Source of the DNA: Pyxidicoccus caerfyrddinensis
Lineage (GTDB): Bacteria > Myxococcota > Myxococcia > Myxococcales > Myxococcaceae
Assembly: GCF_010894405.1 (NCBI RefSeq)
Contig: NZ_JAAIYA010000004.1
Coordinates: forward strand, 1 to 64,000
Length of the DNA: 64,000 bases
Direction of reading: 5' to 3'
Part shown: one piece after another, positions 24,850-34,020 of the stretch
Numbering within the stretch: position 1 is the first letter of the stretch
Layout: each line of letters starts with the position of its first letter
Translations under genes and position numbers: made by a program
The notes under the pieces: generated by a model
What the model was told of the DNA's origin: nothing
Database searches by the model: none
Seen by the model: the letters and a program-made list of their open reading frames with translations, nothing else

Positions 24850-27800
24850 ATGGCGGGGGCCGGAGACAAGGTGACGGCAGCCACGGGCGCGGCGGTGGAG
24901 ACCGCGGAGGCCGCGCGTCCGTACCTGACCTGGGTGCTGGTAGGGCTGGCGGTGCTCCTCACCGTGGCGCTGGTGGTGGCCGTCGTGTGGTGGTGGCGCA
25001 AGCGGCGCCGCGAGGCACCCACGCGGGAGCCGCGCAGGACGCTGGAGTCCCGGAGGCTGTTGCGCATCCGCCAGCGCTTCCTGGGCGCCCTGCCCTGGCG
25101 CTACCGCGTGGCCGTGCGCGACTTTCCCACCGTGGTGGTGTTCGGCCCCGCCGGCAGCGGCAAGACGCGGCTCATCGACCTGGAGGTGGATTGGCGGCGG
25201 CAGGAGCGCCAGTTCATGCCCAGCCACACGTCGGACCCGCTGCTGCAGTGCTTCCTCGGCGCGGACCGCGTGGTGCAGGAGGTGTCGTCCTCGCTGCTGG
25301 AGGACGACTCGCGGGAGGCGCGCCACGCGCTGCGCAAGCTGTGGAAGGCGACCTTCCGCCGGCAGCGGGCGCTGGTCGTCATCGCGCTGGACGCGCGCTG
25401 GCTGGCGGAGTCGCCCCCGGACGAGGTGCGGCGCATCACCCAGCTGGTGCGCGGCAAGCTCAACCTCCTCACCGAGGTGTGCAAGGCGTCCGTGGAGACG
25501 CGGCTGTGCCTGACGCACATGGATGCGATGGAGGGCTTCGCGGACTTCGCCCGGCTGCTGCGCACCCACGGCGCTCCGCTGCAATGGGACGTGCCACCAC
25601 CTGGCGAGGAAGCACGGCTGGCCTCGGGCCTGCAGCCCATGGAGCAGTACTTCGCGCTCGGCCTGGTGTCCCTGTCCGTGGAGTCCTTCGGCCGGCTGGA
25701 GGAGTTCTACGCCCGGGGTGGCGAGTCCTTCGCGGCGCTCGCGCGCTTCGTCTCCGGGCTGTGCGAGGGCGGCGCCCTCTCCTACCCGCCGAAGCTCACC
25801 CACGTGTACCTGTCCTCGCCCGAGCCCGAGGCGCGCTCGGCCGGGGCCCTCACCTTCACCCAGGAGCAGAAGCCCCCGGAGCTGCGGGCGCGCTACCTCG
25901 GGGTGCACCTGCGACGCTGCGCCGCGCTGCTGGCGCTCGGGTGCCTGCCGGTGCTCGCGGCGTACGGCGTCTTCCGCCTGCGGCTGGACGCGGCCGAGGC
26001 GGCCATGTCGGACTTCGACGCGACGGTGACGCACCTGGAGGAGCAGCACCTCACCCCATCCGGCGAGGTGGTGGAGGGCAAGGCGCGGGCCACCATGAAC
26101 GCCATGGCGACGCTCTGGTCCACCAAGAGCTACTGGCCGCCTCTCGAGGACAGCTTCACTTCGGAGATGACGGAGCTGCGCGGGCGCATGGCCCGCGGCA
26201 TCCGCCTGGCGCACCTCAAGCCGCTGCTGGAGCGCTGCCAGCAGGAGTGCTCGCGCTGCGGGGCCCTCATCCCCGGCTGCGCGCCGGCGGAGTCCGCCCT
26301 GTCGGAGCGCCTCGTCCCGGACGACTGCGAGCACGAGAAGCTGTGCCAGCCGGAGCAGATGCTGCACCTGCTGGCGGTGGTCCGTGCCTCGCGCAATGAC
26401 GACCTGGGCAACCATGTCCTGTCGTCGCTGAACGCGAAGCACCACCGGCGCTGGGGCTGGGCCACCGACGCGCTGGGCGTGCACCTGTCGGAGGGGCGCG
26501 CCTCGGAGGCCGGTGCCTGGGTGCAGGCCACGGGGCTTCGGGAGGAAGCCGTCGGTGACTACATCATCAGCAGCGACGTGCCCTGGCTGGTGCGAGCGGA
26601 GGAGCAACCGGACACCGCGTGGCTTCGGTGGCCCTATGCATGGCTGGAGGTGGACAGCTACCTGAACCCGTGGACGGCCCACCTCCGGAAGCTCCAGGCA
26701 GTGCTGTCCGCCCGGGAGGTGGATCTGGAGCAGTGGGACGCGCTGGAGGTGGAGCGCAGGCGGCTGCACGCCGCGCTCGCGCGCAGCGCCGTGTACGGCT
26801 CCACGCGCGAACTGCTGGCGCTCATCGACACGTCTCGCGCGCCAGAGAACCAGGGCACGCTGAAGAACGTGGCGAGCATCCCGCAGGCGCTGGACTGGCT
26901 CCACAAGCACCGTGCGGACCTGATGGAGGTGCTGCGCCTGGAGGAGGACATCGGCACCGGGCTGGAGGCGGTGGAGACCATGACCACGGCGCAGTTGCTC
27001 ACGCGCACCGACGGCCTCTTCCTGCCGGGCGAGGGCGCGGCCCGCATCGAGGTGCGGATGCCCCAGCAGGCCTTCGAGTTCCGCCCGCGCGAGGTGTCGC
27101 GGATGCTGCTGGAGAAGCTCATCCGCCAGCGCGAGGCGGGGCGGTGGCCCTTCCCGCGCCGAGCGTCCAAGGGGCTTCCCGCGGGCGCCGTGTCCTCCGC
27201 GTCCGAGGTGGGCCTGGGGCTGGCGGACGCGGACCTGCCCTCCGGGAGGACGGGGGACACGCTGGCCCTGCCGCGCCCCACGGGGCGCCTGGGGTTCGAC
27301 ACGGACCTCAAGCCGCTGGTGGACGAGTTCACCCTGCGCATGGCGGACACGAAGCTGAGCCAGGCGGAAGCGGCCCAGCGCCAGGCCTACGTGCTGCGCA
27401 AGGTGGGCACCTTCGCGCGGCAGTACCGGCAGGACCTGCTGGTGCGCTACCGCGAGCAGCGCTTCACGGCGGGAGCGCTGACACTGACCTCGCAGCTCGC
27501 GGCGCTCTCCCAGCCCGCGTCCGACCTGACGACGATGCTGCGCGAGGTGGCGGATGGCGCCGGTATCGGTCCGCTGCAGAGCCCGTACTACGCACCGCTG
27601 CGCCAGGAGCTGGCGATGTTCTCCCCCATCGTCCAGCTGATGACGCCGGACAAGGACGGGCAGACGGCGCAGCTCGTGCCGTACCTCTTGCTGGTGTCCC
27701 AGCTCCAGGCGGAGCTGGCGGGCTCGGCAGCCTCGCCGCCCATCGCGGCGAAGGCGGGCCCGGGGGCCGCGGTGCCGGAGGGCGGGGGTACCCAGTTGGT

Positions 27801-28683
27801 GGACCTGATTTCGCCGCTGGGACGGGTGGCCCTGTCGATGATGCTGGAGGACGAGGGCTCGTACCTGGCGCGCGTGGACGCGTGGCTGGACAAGCAGGGC
27901 CTGCTGGGCGAGCTACGGCGCCCCTTTCGCGAGCCCTTCGTGCTGACGCGCGAGCTGGGGCGGGCGGAGCTGGAACGGGTGCTCGCGGAGCAGTGGGACG
28001 AGCAGCGCCAGCGCACACTGGAGCCGCTGCTGCGGCGCTACCCGTTCAACATCGAGTCGAGCAAGGAGCTCGACCCCGAGGAGCTGGGCGTGCTGCGCCG
28101 TGGGGACGGGGCCTTCTGGCAGTTCGTCGCGCAGGTGCTGACACCGGTGGTGGAGGAGAAGGGCACGGAGTGGATGCTGCGCCGGCCGTTGCGCCAGCAG
28201 CTCTCGGTGCCACCGCGCATGTTGCTGATGCTGAGCCGGCTGTCCCGGCTGTCCCGGACGCTGTGGGACGACGAGGGCAAACCGAAGCCGCTGCCGTTGC
28301 AGGTGCGCCCGCTGCCGCTGCCGGCCACCGGCGCGGGTGGATTCGTCACCATGTCGTTCCTGAAGTGCGGCGCCGCCGCGGCCTTCGGGTTCAACCAGAC
28401 GCCGGCCTGGCAGGAGTTCCCGCTGAGCTGGTGGGAGCCGAAGACGGCCTCGGTGGGGGCGGAGCTGCGCACGCCCGGGAGCGAGATAAAGCGCTACCGG
28501 TCCACGGAGCTGTCGCGTTCGTCGTGGAACTGCTTCCGGCTGCTGGATGAGGCCTCGTTCGACGAGGAGCAGAACGCGGCGTGGCCCCTACCCGGACCGG
28601 AAGCCACGGTGGCGACGGAGCTGCGGCTGCGCTTCGGGATGCGGGGCGGGCCGTGGACCGTCTTCCGGGAGGTGGTGCGATGA
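24850..28683 (+). CDS. tssM: T6SS inner-membrane protein TssM (IcmF family)
   Basis: The 1277-residue protein is slightly longer than usual. One transmembrane helix lies at residues 27-48 and another near 357-376 (ALLALGCLPVLAAYGVFRL). The cytoplasmic NTPase domain between them has a complete P-loop, GPAGSGKT, at 99-106. The large periplasmic part includes IcmF-related and C-terminal domains. TssM spans the cell envelope and contacts TssJ. Its stop overlaps the TssJ start by four bases. Confidence 0.92.
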   Translation: MAGAGDKVTAATGAAVETAEAARPYLTWVLVGLAVLLTVALVVAVVWWWRKRRREAPTREPRRTLESRRLLRIRQRFLGALPWRYRVAVRDFPTVVVFGPAGSGKTRLIDLEVDWRRQERQFMPSHTSDPLLQCFLGADRVVQEVSSSLLEDDSREARHALRKLWKATFRRQRALVVIALDARWLAESPPDEVRRITQLVRGKLNLLTEVCKASVETRLCLTHMDAMEGFADFARLLRTHGAPLQWDVPPPGEEARLASGLQPMEQYFALGLVSLSVESFGRLEEFYARGGESFAALARFVSGLCEGGALSYPPKLTHVYLSSPEPEARSAGALTFTQEQKPPELRARYLGVHLRRCAALLALGCLPVLAAYGVFRLRLDAAEAAMSDFDATVTHLEEQHLTPSGEVVEGKARATMNAMATLWSTKSYWPPLEDSFTSEMTELRGRMARGIRLAHLKPLLERCQQECSRCGALIPGCAPAESALSERLVPDDCEHEKLCQPEQMLHLLAVVRASRNDDLGNHVLSSLNAKHHRRWGWATDALGVHLSEGRASEAGAWVQATGLREEAVGDYIISSDVPWLVRAEEQPDTAWLRWPYAWLEVDSYLNPWTAHLRKLQAVLSAREVDLEQWDALEVERRRLHAALARSAVYGSTRELLALIDTSRAPENQGTLKNVASIPQALDWLHKHRADLMEVLRLEEDIGTGLEAVETMTTAQLLTRTDGLFLPGEGAARIEVRMPQQAFEFRPREVSRMLLEKLIRQREAGRWPFPRRASKGLPAGAVSSASEVGLGLADADLPSGRTGDTLALPRPTGRLGFDTDLKPLVDEFTLRMADTKLSQAEAAQRQAYVLRKVGTFARQYRQDLLVRYREQRFTAGALTLTSQLAALSQPASDLTTMLREVADGAGIGPLQSPYYAPLRQELAMFSPIVQLMTPDKDGQTAQLVPYLLLVSQLQAELAGSAASPPIAAKAGPGAAVPEGGGTQLVDLISPLGRVALSMMLEDEGSYLARVDAWLDKQGLLGELRRPFREPFVLTRELGRAELERVLAEQWDEQRQRTLEPLLRRYPFNIESSKELDPEELGVLRRGDGAFWQFVAQVLTPVVEEKGTEWMLRRPLRQQLSVPPRMLLMLSRLSRLSRTLWDDEGKPKPLPLQVRPLPLPATGAGGFVTMSFLKCGAAAAFGFNQTPAWQEFPLSWWEPKTASVGAELRTPGSEIKRYRSTELSRSSWNCFRLLDEASFDEEQNAAWPLPGPEATVATELRLRFGMRGGPWTVFREVVR

Positions 28684-29183
28684 ACGCGGGCGGCTTCACG
28701 GCGGTGGGACTGGCGCTGGTGCTGGGCACGGTGGGTTGCGGACCGGGTCACCTGTCGGTGCGAGTGAATGCTCCGCCGGGAGCGAACCAGGGGCGTCCGC
28801 TGCAGATGGTGGTGCGCGCGGTGGACGCGAAGCAGTACCTGACGGAGTCCTACGCTGACGTGGCGAAGCAGGTGGTGCACCCGGACGACTCGATGGTGGA
28901 GACGTTGGTGGTGTACCCGGGGACGCGGACGGAGACGCGCGTGAAGGTTCCCGAGGACGCGTCGCTGGCGGTGTCCTTCCTGTTCACCACGCCGGACGGC
29001 GCCTGGCAGGTGCTGCTGGATGCGCCCTTCCCGGGCAAGGTGGACATCGAGCTGGAGGAGAGCCGCATCCGTACGGATGTCGCGCGGCGCCCCACCCGCA
29101 AGGGAAGCGGGGCGAAGAAGGCGGAGGAACCGAAGGCCGAGCCACCGAAGGTCGAAGCCAAGGTGGAAGCCAAGGCGCCCTGA
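28680..29183 (+). CDS. tssJ: T6SS outer-membrane lipoprotein TssJ
   Basis: The 167-residue product has a signal peptide ending in GTVGC (lipobox Cys near 20), a transthyretin-like beta-sandwich (HLSVRVNAPPGAN, LQMVVRAVDAKQYL, VVYPGTRTETRVKV) and a basic, Lys/Glu-rich tail from about residue 135. TssJ anchors TssM to the outer membrane. It is the last gene of the plus-strand T6SS operon and converges with the gene at 29193. Confidence 0.88.
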   Translation: MNAGGFTAVGLALVLGTVGCGPGHLSVRVNAPPGANQGRPLQMVVRAVDAKQYLTESYADVAKQVVHPDDSMVETLVVYPGTRTETRVKVPEDASLAVSFLFTTPDGAWQVLLDAPFPGKVDIELEESRIRTDVARRPTRKGSGAKKAEEPKAEPPKVEAKVEAKAP

Positions 29184-29192
29184 GCCGCGCGC

Positions 29193-30539
29193 TCACGCCG
29201 TGGCGAGCGCGCCCGCCTGGACCTCCAGTGCATCGAGCGAGGCCCCCACGGAGGCGTCCGTCGCATCGACCCCGGTCTTCAGCTGCGTGCGCGCGGTGGC
29301 CACCTGCGCCTCGGCGGACGTGACGGCCGCATCCACCTGCGCCTTGGCGGCCTCGGTGCCGGCATCCACCCGCTGGCCCAGCTCCGGCAGCCCGGCCTTC
29401 ACCTGGGTCTTCACCGCGTCTACCCGCGCGGTCAGTGGCTCCTTCACGGCGAGGACCTGCTGCACGGCCTGTTCCTTCGCGGTGCCGAGCTGCGTGACGG
29501 CCGCGGCCACCGCCTGATCCAACTGTGCGCCCGCCGGCTCCACGGCCTGGAGAATGGACTGCTTCAGCGTGTCCACCTGCTGCACGAGCCGCTGCTGGAC
29601 TGTCTCCACCTGCTGCACGGCCTGGGACTGGACGGAGTCCACGCGTGACAGGAGCTGCTGTTGCAGGGACTGGAGCTGCTGCGCGGCCTGGCTGGAGAAG
29701 GTGCCGAGCTGCTGGGTGACCTGGGTCACCACCTGTCCAATCGCCTGAATCGCGGGGTCCACCAGTGGCTTTGGAAGATTGGAGACGGGAATCGCATCCA
29801 GCAGGGAGTTGAGCCGGACGAGCAGCGCGTCCAGTGAGCCGGTCAGCGTCTGATAGAGCGTCTGGAGTTGCTCCAGCACGGCGGGCAGTGGCGCGAAGAG
29901 GGCCATCACCTGCTCCTTCACGACGGCCATCTGCCCGACGAGGGTGTCGAGCGTGGACAGCGCGCTGTCCACCGCCCGCTGGAGCGGCTCGCGAATGGCG
30001 GCGACCGCGGCCAGGGCGGATTTCACCAGCGCATCCAGGGCCGCCTGGGCTCCGGTGATAAGGGCCTCCACCTGTTCGATGGCGGGAAGCAGCGCGGCCG
30101 CCACGGCCTCCACCTGCCCGAGCAGCGTGGCCACCTGTCCGGAGAGGAGTGTGTCCAGCGCATCCAGCGCGCCAGAGGCTCCCTCGGTCGCGCTCGCGAG
30201 CGTCGCCCCCACACCCTGCTCCAGCGCGGAGAGCGTCCCGGACACGGCGCTCGCCGTGCTCTCCACCTGTGCGCGCAGCGGTGGGAGTCCAGCACGGAGC
30301 CTGCCTACTTCCGGCGTGGCCTCACGCGCCGCCAGCTTCGCATCGAGCGCCTCGATGCGCGCGGAAAGTGCGGTGAGTGCTGGCTCCATCTCGGGACGCA
30401 AGGTTGCGATGAGCGCCCCGACACCACCAGCCCGAGCCTCGACGTCTTCGCGAGCAGCGCCAAGACGCGAGGAGAGACCTGCCCCGGTGGACTCCAGCTC
30501 ACCCTTCAGCTCCGTCACCGTGCCGAGCAGTGCCTTCAT
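29193..30539 (-). CDS. Long helical (coiled-coil) protein beside the second VgrG hub
   Basis: The 448-residue product is almost entirely amphipathic helix. It is rich in Ala, Gln, Leu and Val with recurring units such as QVETVQQRLVQQVDTLKQ and LEQGVGATLASATEGASGA; the pattern resembles apolipoprotein or tape-measure-like helices. ATG 30539 is chosen because GGGAGGG lies seven bases upstream. There is no signal peptide. It lies 121 bases after the second hub gene on the same strand. It could be a T6SS cargo that forms pores or binds membranes, or a scaffold. Function is unknown. Confidence 0.65.
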   Translation of the reverse strand: MKALLGTVTELKGELESTGAGLSSRLGAAREDVEARAGGVGALIATLRPEMEPALTALSARIEALDAKLAAREATPEVGRLRAGLPPLRAQVESTASAVSGTLSALEQGVGATLASATEGASGALDALDTLLSGQVATLLGQVEAVAAALLPAIEQVEALITGAQAALDALVKSALAAVAAIREPLQRAVDSALSTLDTLVGQMAVVKEQVMALFAPLPAVLEQLQTLYQTLTGSLDALLVRLNSLLDAIPVSNLPKPLVDPAIQAIGQVVTQVTQQLGTFSSQAAQQLQSLQQQLLSRVDSVQSQAVQQVETVQQRLVQQVDTLKQSILQAVEPAGAQLDQAVAAAVTQLGTAKEQAVQQVLAVKEPLTARVDAVKTQVKAGLPELGQRVDAGTEAAKAQVDAAVTSAEAQVATARTQLKTGVDATDASVGASLDALEVQAGALATA

Positions 30540-30660
30540 GACGTGCCCTCCCCTGCCGACTTCCGCACCGCCTTGCGACGCCGCGCCCACGTCGTCATCC
30601 GCGCCGTCAGCACATCCATGCCACGCGGCTCCCGCGCTGCCATGGCCTGTCGCTCCCGTC

Positions 30661-32589
30661 TCACTTCAGCCGCTCCAGCGCCGCGCGAGCTTCCGCCGCA
30701 GCGCCCGAGAGCGGGGCCGTGCGTCCCGATAAACCAGACAGCGCCCCATTGAGCTCGGCACGTGCCTCGGAGACCTTCGCGCTCACTGCCGCCTGCGCCG
30801 CTTCGAGCGCGGCCGTGGTCTCAGTCGTTGCCCCGTCCAGCTTCGCCTGCCCACTGCCAGAGGCCACCCGGTATGTGGCCGTCATCTCCCCCATCGCCCC
30901 CGTGACGCCGGCCGACAGGTCCGCCCGCGCCGACTCCACCTGGGGGGACACGTCGTAGGTGGACTCAGTGGAACCCGCCCCCGGGTCTTCCTTCGTCTGG
31001 AGCAGCAGCACGCCCTCGGCCATGCGCACGGTCCCCGTGTCCGCGCCCGAGACCCGGTGAATGTTCCACACGGGCTTGCCGTCCTGGTAGTCGTGGGTGA
31101 GCGACGTCTGGCTCGTGGCGCTCTTGCCCAGCAGCATCCCATCGCCCTGCCCGTCCTGCGGGAGGCGCGCCCCCTCGGCCCAGTCGAGGTGGCGGTGCAG
31201 CTCGGCCCGGTCGAAGTGAAGGGCCACCAGCACCCGCTCATGCTTGTAGGGCGGGAAGTAGAACTCGCCCGGAAAGGCCCCGGGCTCCGCCGGTACGCGG
31301 ACCGTCTTGTTCCACATCGGCACCGTCACCTGCCATGCGAGCACGGACGTCTTCGTGTCCTCGGACAGCAGCCAGGTGCGGTCCGTCTCCCCGCCCGCCG
31401 GGCTGTGCACCTTGCCCTCGACGTGCAGCGGGTAACGCGGCCGACGAAACGGCGGCAGCTCCACCGAGATGTCGGAGGCTCGCTCCAGCCGCGCGCTCAT
31501 CTCCACCGTGTAGCCCGCATGCGACACCTGCAGCCCATCGTGTGGCCCCGAGTGCAGGGTCCGCGCCTCCAGCGACAGCTCCACCGCGCGCAGGTCCTCG
31601 CCCGTACCCACGGCGCCTTTGCTCCACCCAGTTCCCTCCAGCCGAAGCCCCGCGCCCGGGTGCACCGCGACGGTGGGGAAGTGACAGAACGTGAGCCGGA
31701 CCTGACGCTGGGGCACGCGCAGCCGCGCAGCCTCCAGCGACTGTCGCTGCTCTGCCTCGGCGGCAATGGGCGTGCGCACCAGGAAGTCGTGGCGGATGCC
31801 GGTGGCAGCCTGTTGGGAGTCCACGTCCAGCGAAGCGCCCTGGAGTGCCGAGCCATTGAGAACCCGCGCCGCATGGCGGGGCACGGGCGGAAGGAGCACC
31901 TCGCACCGCTCGACCCGGTCCGAGCCGAGGCGCGCCACCGTGCCCACTCGGGGCTTCCGCCCGGACAGGGTGTAGCCGTCTCTCCCGGAGTCATACGTCC
32001 AGGCCCCGCCGTAGGCGTGCGCCAGCCAGAGGACGAAGTCGTGGAAGCTGGTGCCCGGAGCATCTTCCCCGAGCGCCAGGCAGACCAGGGGCCGCTTCTC
32101 GTCGAGCACGTCCCAGTCACACTCCAGCGTGACGGCGCCCGCGGTGTGGGCCGCGAGCAGGTCTGCCAGCGACATCTGGGTGTGCAGCTCGGTGGGGCGG
32201 TGCTGGCGCCAGACCACCCGCGCGGCATCCTCGAAGTCCACGGTGTAGCGGCGGAAGCGCACGGCCGTGCCCTCCACCGTGCCATGCGTCCGCGCTTCCA
32301 GTCGCCGGGTGCGAGCAAGCCCCTGCACGACGAGCGGCGCTGGCGGTGACGCCGGCACCGGGTAGCCCCCGGAGATGGACAGCCGGACCTTGAGGAGGTC
32401 TGGCGTGGAGAAGGCGGTGAAGAGCGCCGCGTCGTCCTTCTCCAGCCCGGTCCAGAACGTCACGGACGCGGTGAAGCCATGAAGCGTCAGGTGCACGGAG
32501 CACGACTCCACCTGTCCGCCCGGCACGGAGAAGGTCTGCCCGCCGATGCTCAGCGACAGGTCCAGCGCGAGTCGTTCCTGGAAGGCCAT
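30661..32589 (-). CDS. Second VgrG-like hub with helical C-terminal extension
   Basis: The 642-residue protein is colinear with the hub at 19939: AVRFRRYTVDFEDAARVVWRQ, HDFVLWLAHAYGGAWTYD, PAEPGAFPGEFYFPPYKHER and VLVALHFDRAELHRHLDWAEG. Instead of a needle it ends with about 100 Ala-rich helical residues (TAALEAAQAAVSAKVSEARAELNG). It is encoded opposite to the T6SS operon and followed by the long helical protein at 29193. The extension may receive that partner. An alternative use of the same secretion machine by exchange of hubs is inferred. Confidence 0.78.
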   Translation of the reverse strand: MAFQERLALDLSLSIGGQTFSVPGGQVESCSVHLTLHGFTASVTFWTGLEKDDAALFTAFSTPDLLKVRLSISGGYPVPASPPAPLVVQGLARTRRLEARTHGTVEGTAVRFRRYTVDFEDAARVVWRQHRPTELHTQMSLADLLAAHTAGAVTLECDWDVLDEKRPLVCLALGEDAPGTSFHDFVLWLAHAYGGAWTYDSGRDGYTLSGRKPRVGTVARLGSDRVERCEVLLPPVPRHAARVLNGSALQGASLDVDSQQAATGIRHDFLVRTPIAAEAEQRQSLEAARLRVPQRQVRLTFCHFPTVAVHPGAGLRLEGTGWSKGAVGTGEDLRAVELSLEARTLHSGPHDGLQVSHAGYTVEMSARLERASDISVELPPFRRPRYPLHVEGKVHSPAGGETDRTWLLSEDTKTSVLAWQVTVPMWNKTVRVPAEPGAFPGEFYFPPYKHERVLVALHFDRAELHRHLDWAEGARLPQDGQGDGMLLGKSATSQTSLTHDYQDGKPVWNIHRVSGADTGTVRMAEGVLLLQTKEDPGAGSTESTYDVSPQVESARADLSAGVTGAMGEMTATYRVASGSGQAKLDGATTETTAALEAAQAAVSAKVSEARAELNGALSGLSGRTAPLSGAAAEARAALERLK

Positions 32590-32716
32590 CTCTGCTCCCG
32601 GACCCACTCCCTTGCCACTCGCGTGCCGCTCCCTCCCGAGGCACACGCCCTCACCGCGCGTACCGTCCGCTGCCCGCTGGAACGCAGCCGCGTCCCCAAG
32701 GGACGCGCCCCGGGCG

Positions 32717-33955
32717 TCACCGAGCCGCCGAGGCCGCCTCGATGATGAGGTCCGCGTAGCGGTTCACCGGGTCCTCCGGCGCCGTGCCGTCACGGAAATA
32801 GAACGTGTGCGCATCCCAGGCATCGGGCCGTGAGTCATTGGCGAACATCCACAGCGCTCCGGCCCCCAGGCCCTCCTCGCGCATGCACTCCAGCCAGCCC
32901 CGGTAGAGCGCGCGGCGCTGCGACAGGTCCAGGTCGCCCTCGTTACGCAGCCCCAGTTCCCCGACGAACAGCGGCTTGCCCAGGCTCCGCGCAATCGCGG
33001 CGTGCTCAGAAATCCACTTCGCTCCCGCCACCGCCGTGCCCGGGCCGTCCAGTCCCCACGCCTCCGGATAGAAGTGCACGGACGCGAAGTCGATGAACGG
33101 TGACGCCGTGTTCCGAGCGAAGCTGGAGCCCGGAGTGCGCAGCATCGTCGACCCTACCGCCGTCCAGAACGCACCGTCATAGCCTTCCGCTGACGGCTCG
33201 AAGCCCTCCTCCCCCGTGCCCACCAGGTGACCGGGCGCATGCGCCTTCACCTCGCGCGCCACGTCGTCAATCCAGGCGCGCAGCTTCACGCCCTCCTTGT
33301 CCAATCCCTTCCCGCGCGGCTCGTTGAGCAACTCCCATGCGAGCACCGCCGGGTGGTCGCCGTAGCGGATGCCGTCCACCGTGTTCACCCGCTCCAGCAG
33401 TCGCGCCACGTGCGACTTGTAGTGCGCCACCACGGAGGGCTCGGTGAAGAAGCGCGGGTCGCCCTCCACTGGCTGCGGCAGTCCCGCCCACTCCACGTAC
33501 TGCCGCGCCCCGCCATACGCGTCCCAGTAGTTGCCCAGCGTCAGCACCAGCCGCACGCCATGCACCCGCGCCCGGGCAAGCACCCGGTCCAGCCCCACGA
33601 GCGACACCTCGTCGTACTGGAGCGGCGCCACCTGCATGGCGCTGTCCCCCACCTTCGACATCGCTTCGTTGTGCCCGTTGGTCCGCACCGCCCGCACGCC
33701 CAGTGCCGCCGCCTTCGCCAGCACTTCTTCCAGCACCGGCGACTCCGGCAGCCCGCGCCGCACGTCGCGCGCCGCCTCCTCCTGCAGGAAGTACGCGTTG
33801 AGCACCATGCTGCCCGAGGGCAGCCGGTCCAACTGCTGCGCCGGGCCTCCCGCGCAGTCCGCGGCCACCGCCTCCAGCATCACCGGCTCACCGTCCCCGC
33901 ACGCGCAGAGGACGAGGGCCAGGGCCGCGGCGGTGCTCCGGCATGAAGAGGACAT
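32717..33955 (-). CDS. GH5-like glycoside hydrolase lipoprotein (mannanase/cellulase type)
   Basis: The 412-residue product has a signal peptide with lipobox (LVLCAC), then a TIM-barrel glycosidase. Glu in VLAWELLNEPRG is the acid/base and Glu in KPLFVGELGLRNE the nucleophile, the two-Glu arrangement of family GH5. VRTNGHNEAM and SVHFYPEAWG also fit endo-beta-mannanase-like members. It is expected at the cell surface, acting on plant or algal polysaccharides. It is divergent from the ABC transporter genes. Confidence 0.82.
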   Translation of the reverse strand: MSSSCRSTAAALALVLCACGDGEPVMLEAVAADCAGGPAQQLDRLPSGSMVLNAYFLQEEAARDVRRGLPESPVLEEVLAKAAALGVRAVRTNGHNEAMSKVGDSAMQVAPLQYDEVSLVGLDRVLARARVHGVRLVLTLGNYWDAYGGARQYVEWAGLPQPVEGDPRFFTEPSVVAHYKSHVARLLERVNTVDGIRYGDHPAVLAWELLNEPRGKGLDKEGVKLRAWIDDVAREVKAHAPGHLVGTGEEGFEPSAEGYDGAFWTAVGSTMLRTPGSSFARNTASPFIDFASVHFYPEAWGLDGPGTAVAGAKWISEHAAIARSLGKPLFVGELGLRNEGDLDLSQRRALYRGWLECMREEGLGAGALWMFANDSRPDAWDAHTFYFRDGTAPEDPVNRYADLIIEAASAAR

Positions 33956-34020
33956 GACCGCATGCTACCGGTCCCGCGAGCCTCGCGCACCGGCCCCATG
34001 GTCCGCTAGCGTGCGCTTCC

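Noticed and set aside
23707-26910. 1067-codon minus-strand open frame under tssF, tssL and tssM
   Set aside because: It is antisense to recognised genes with clear motifs; no start signal or domain of its own.
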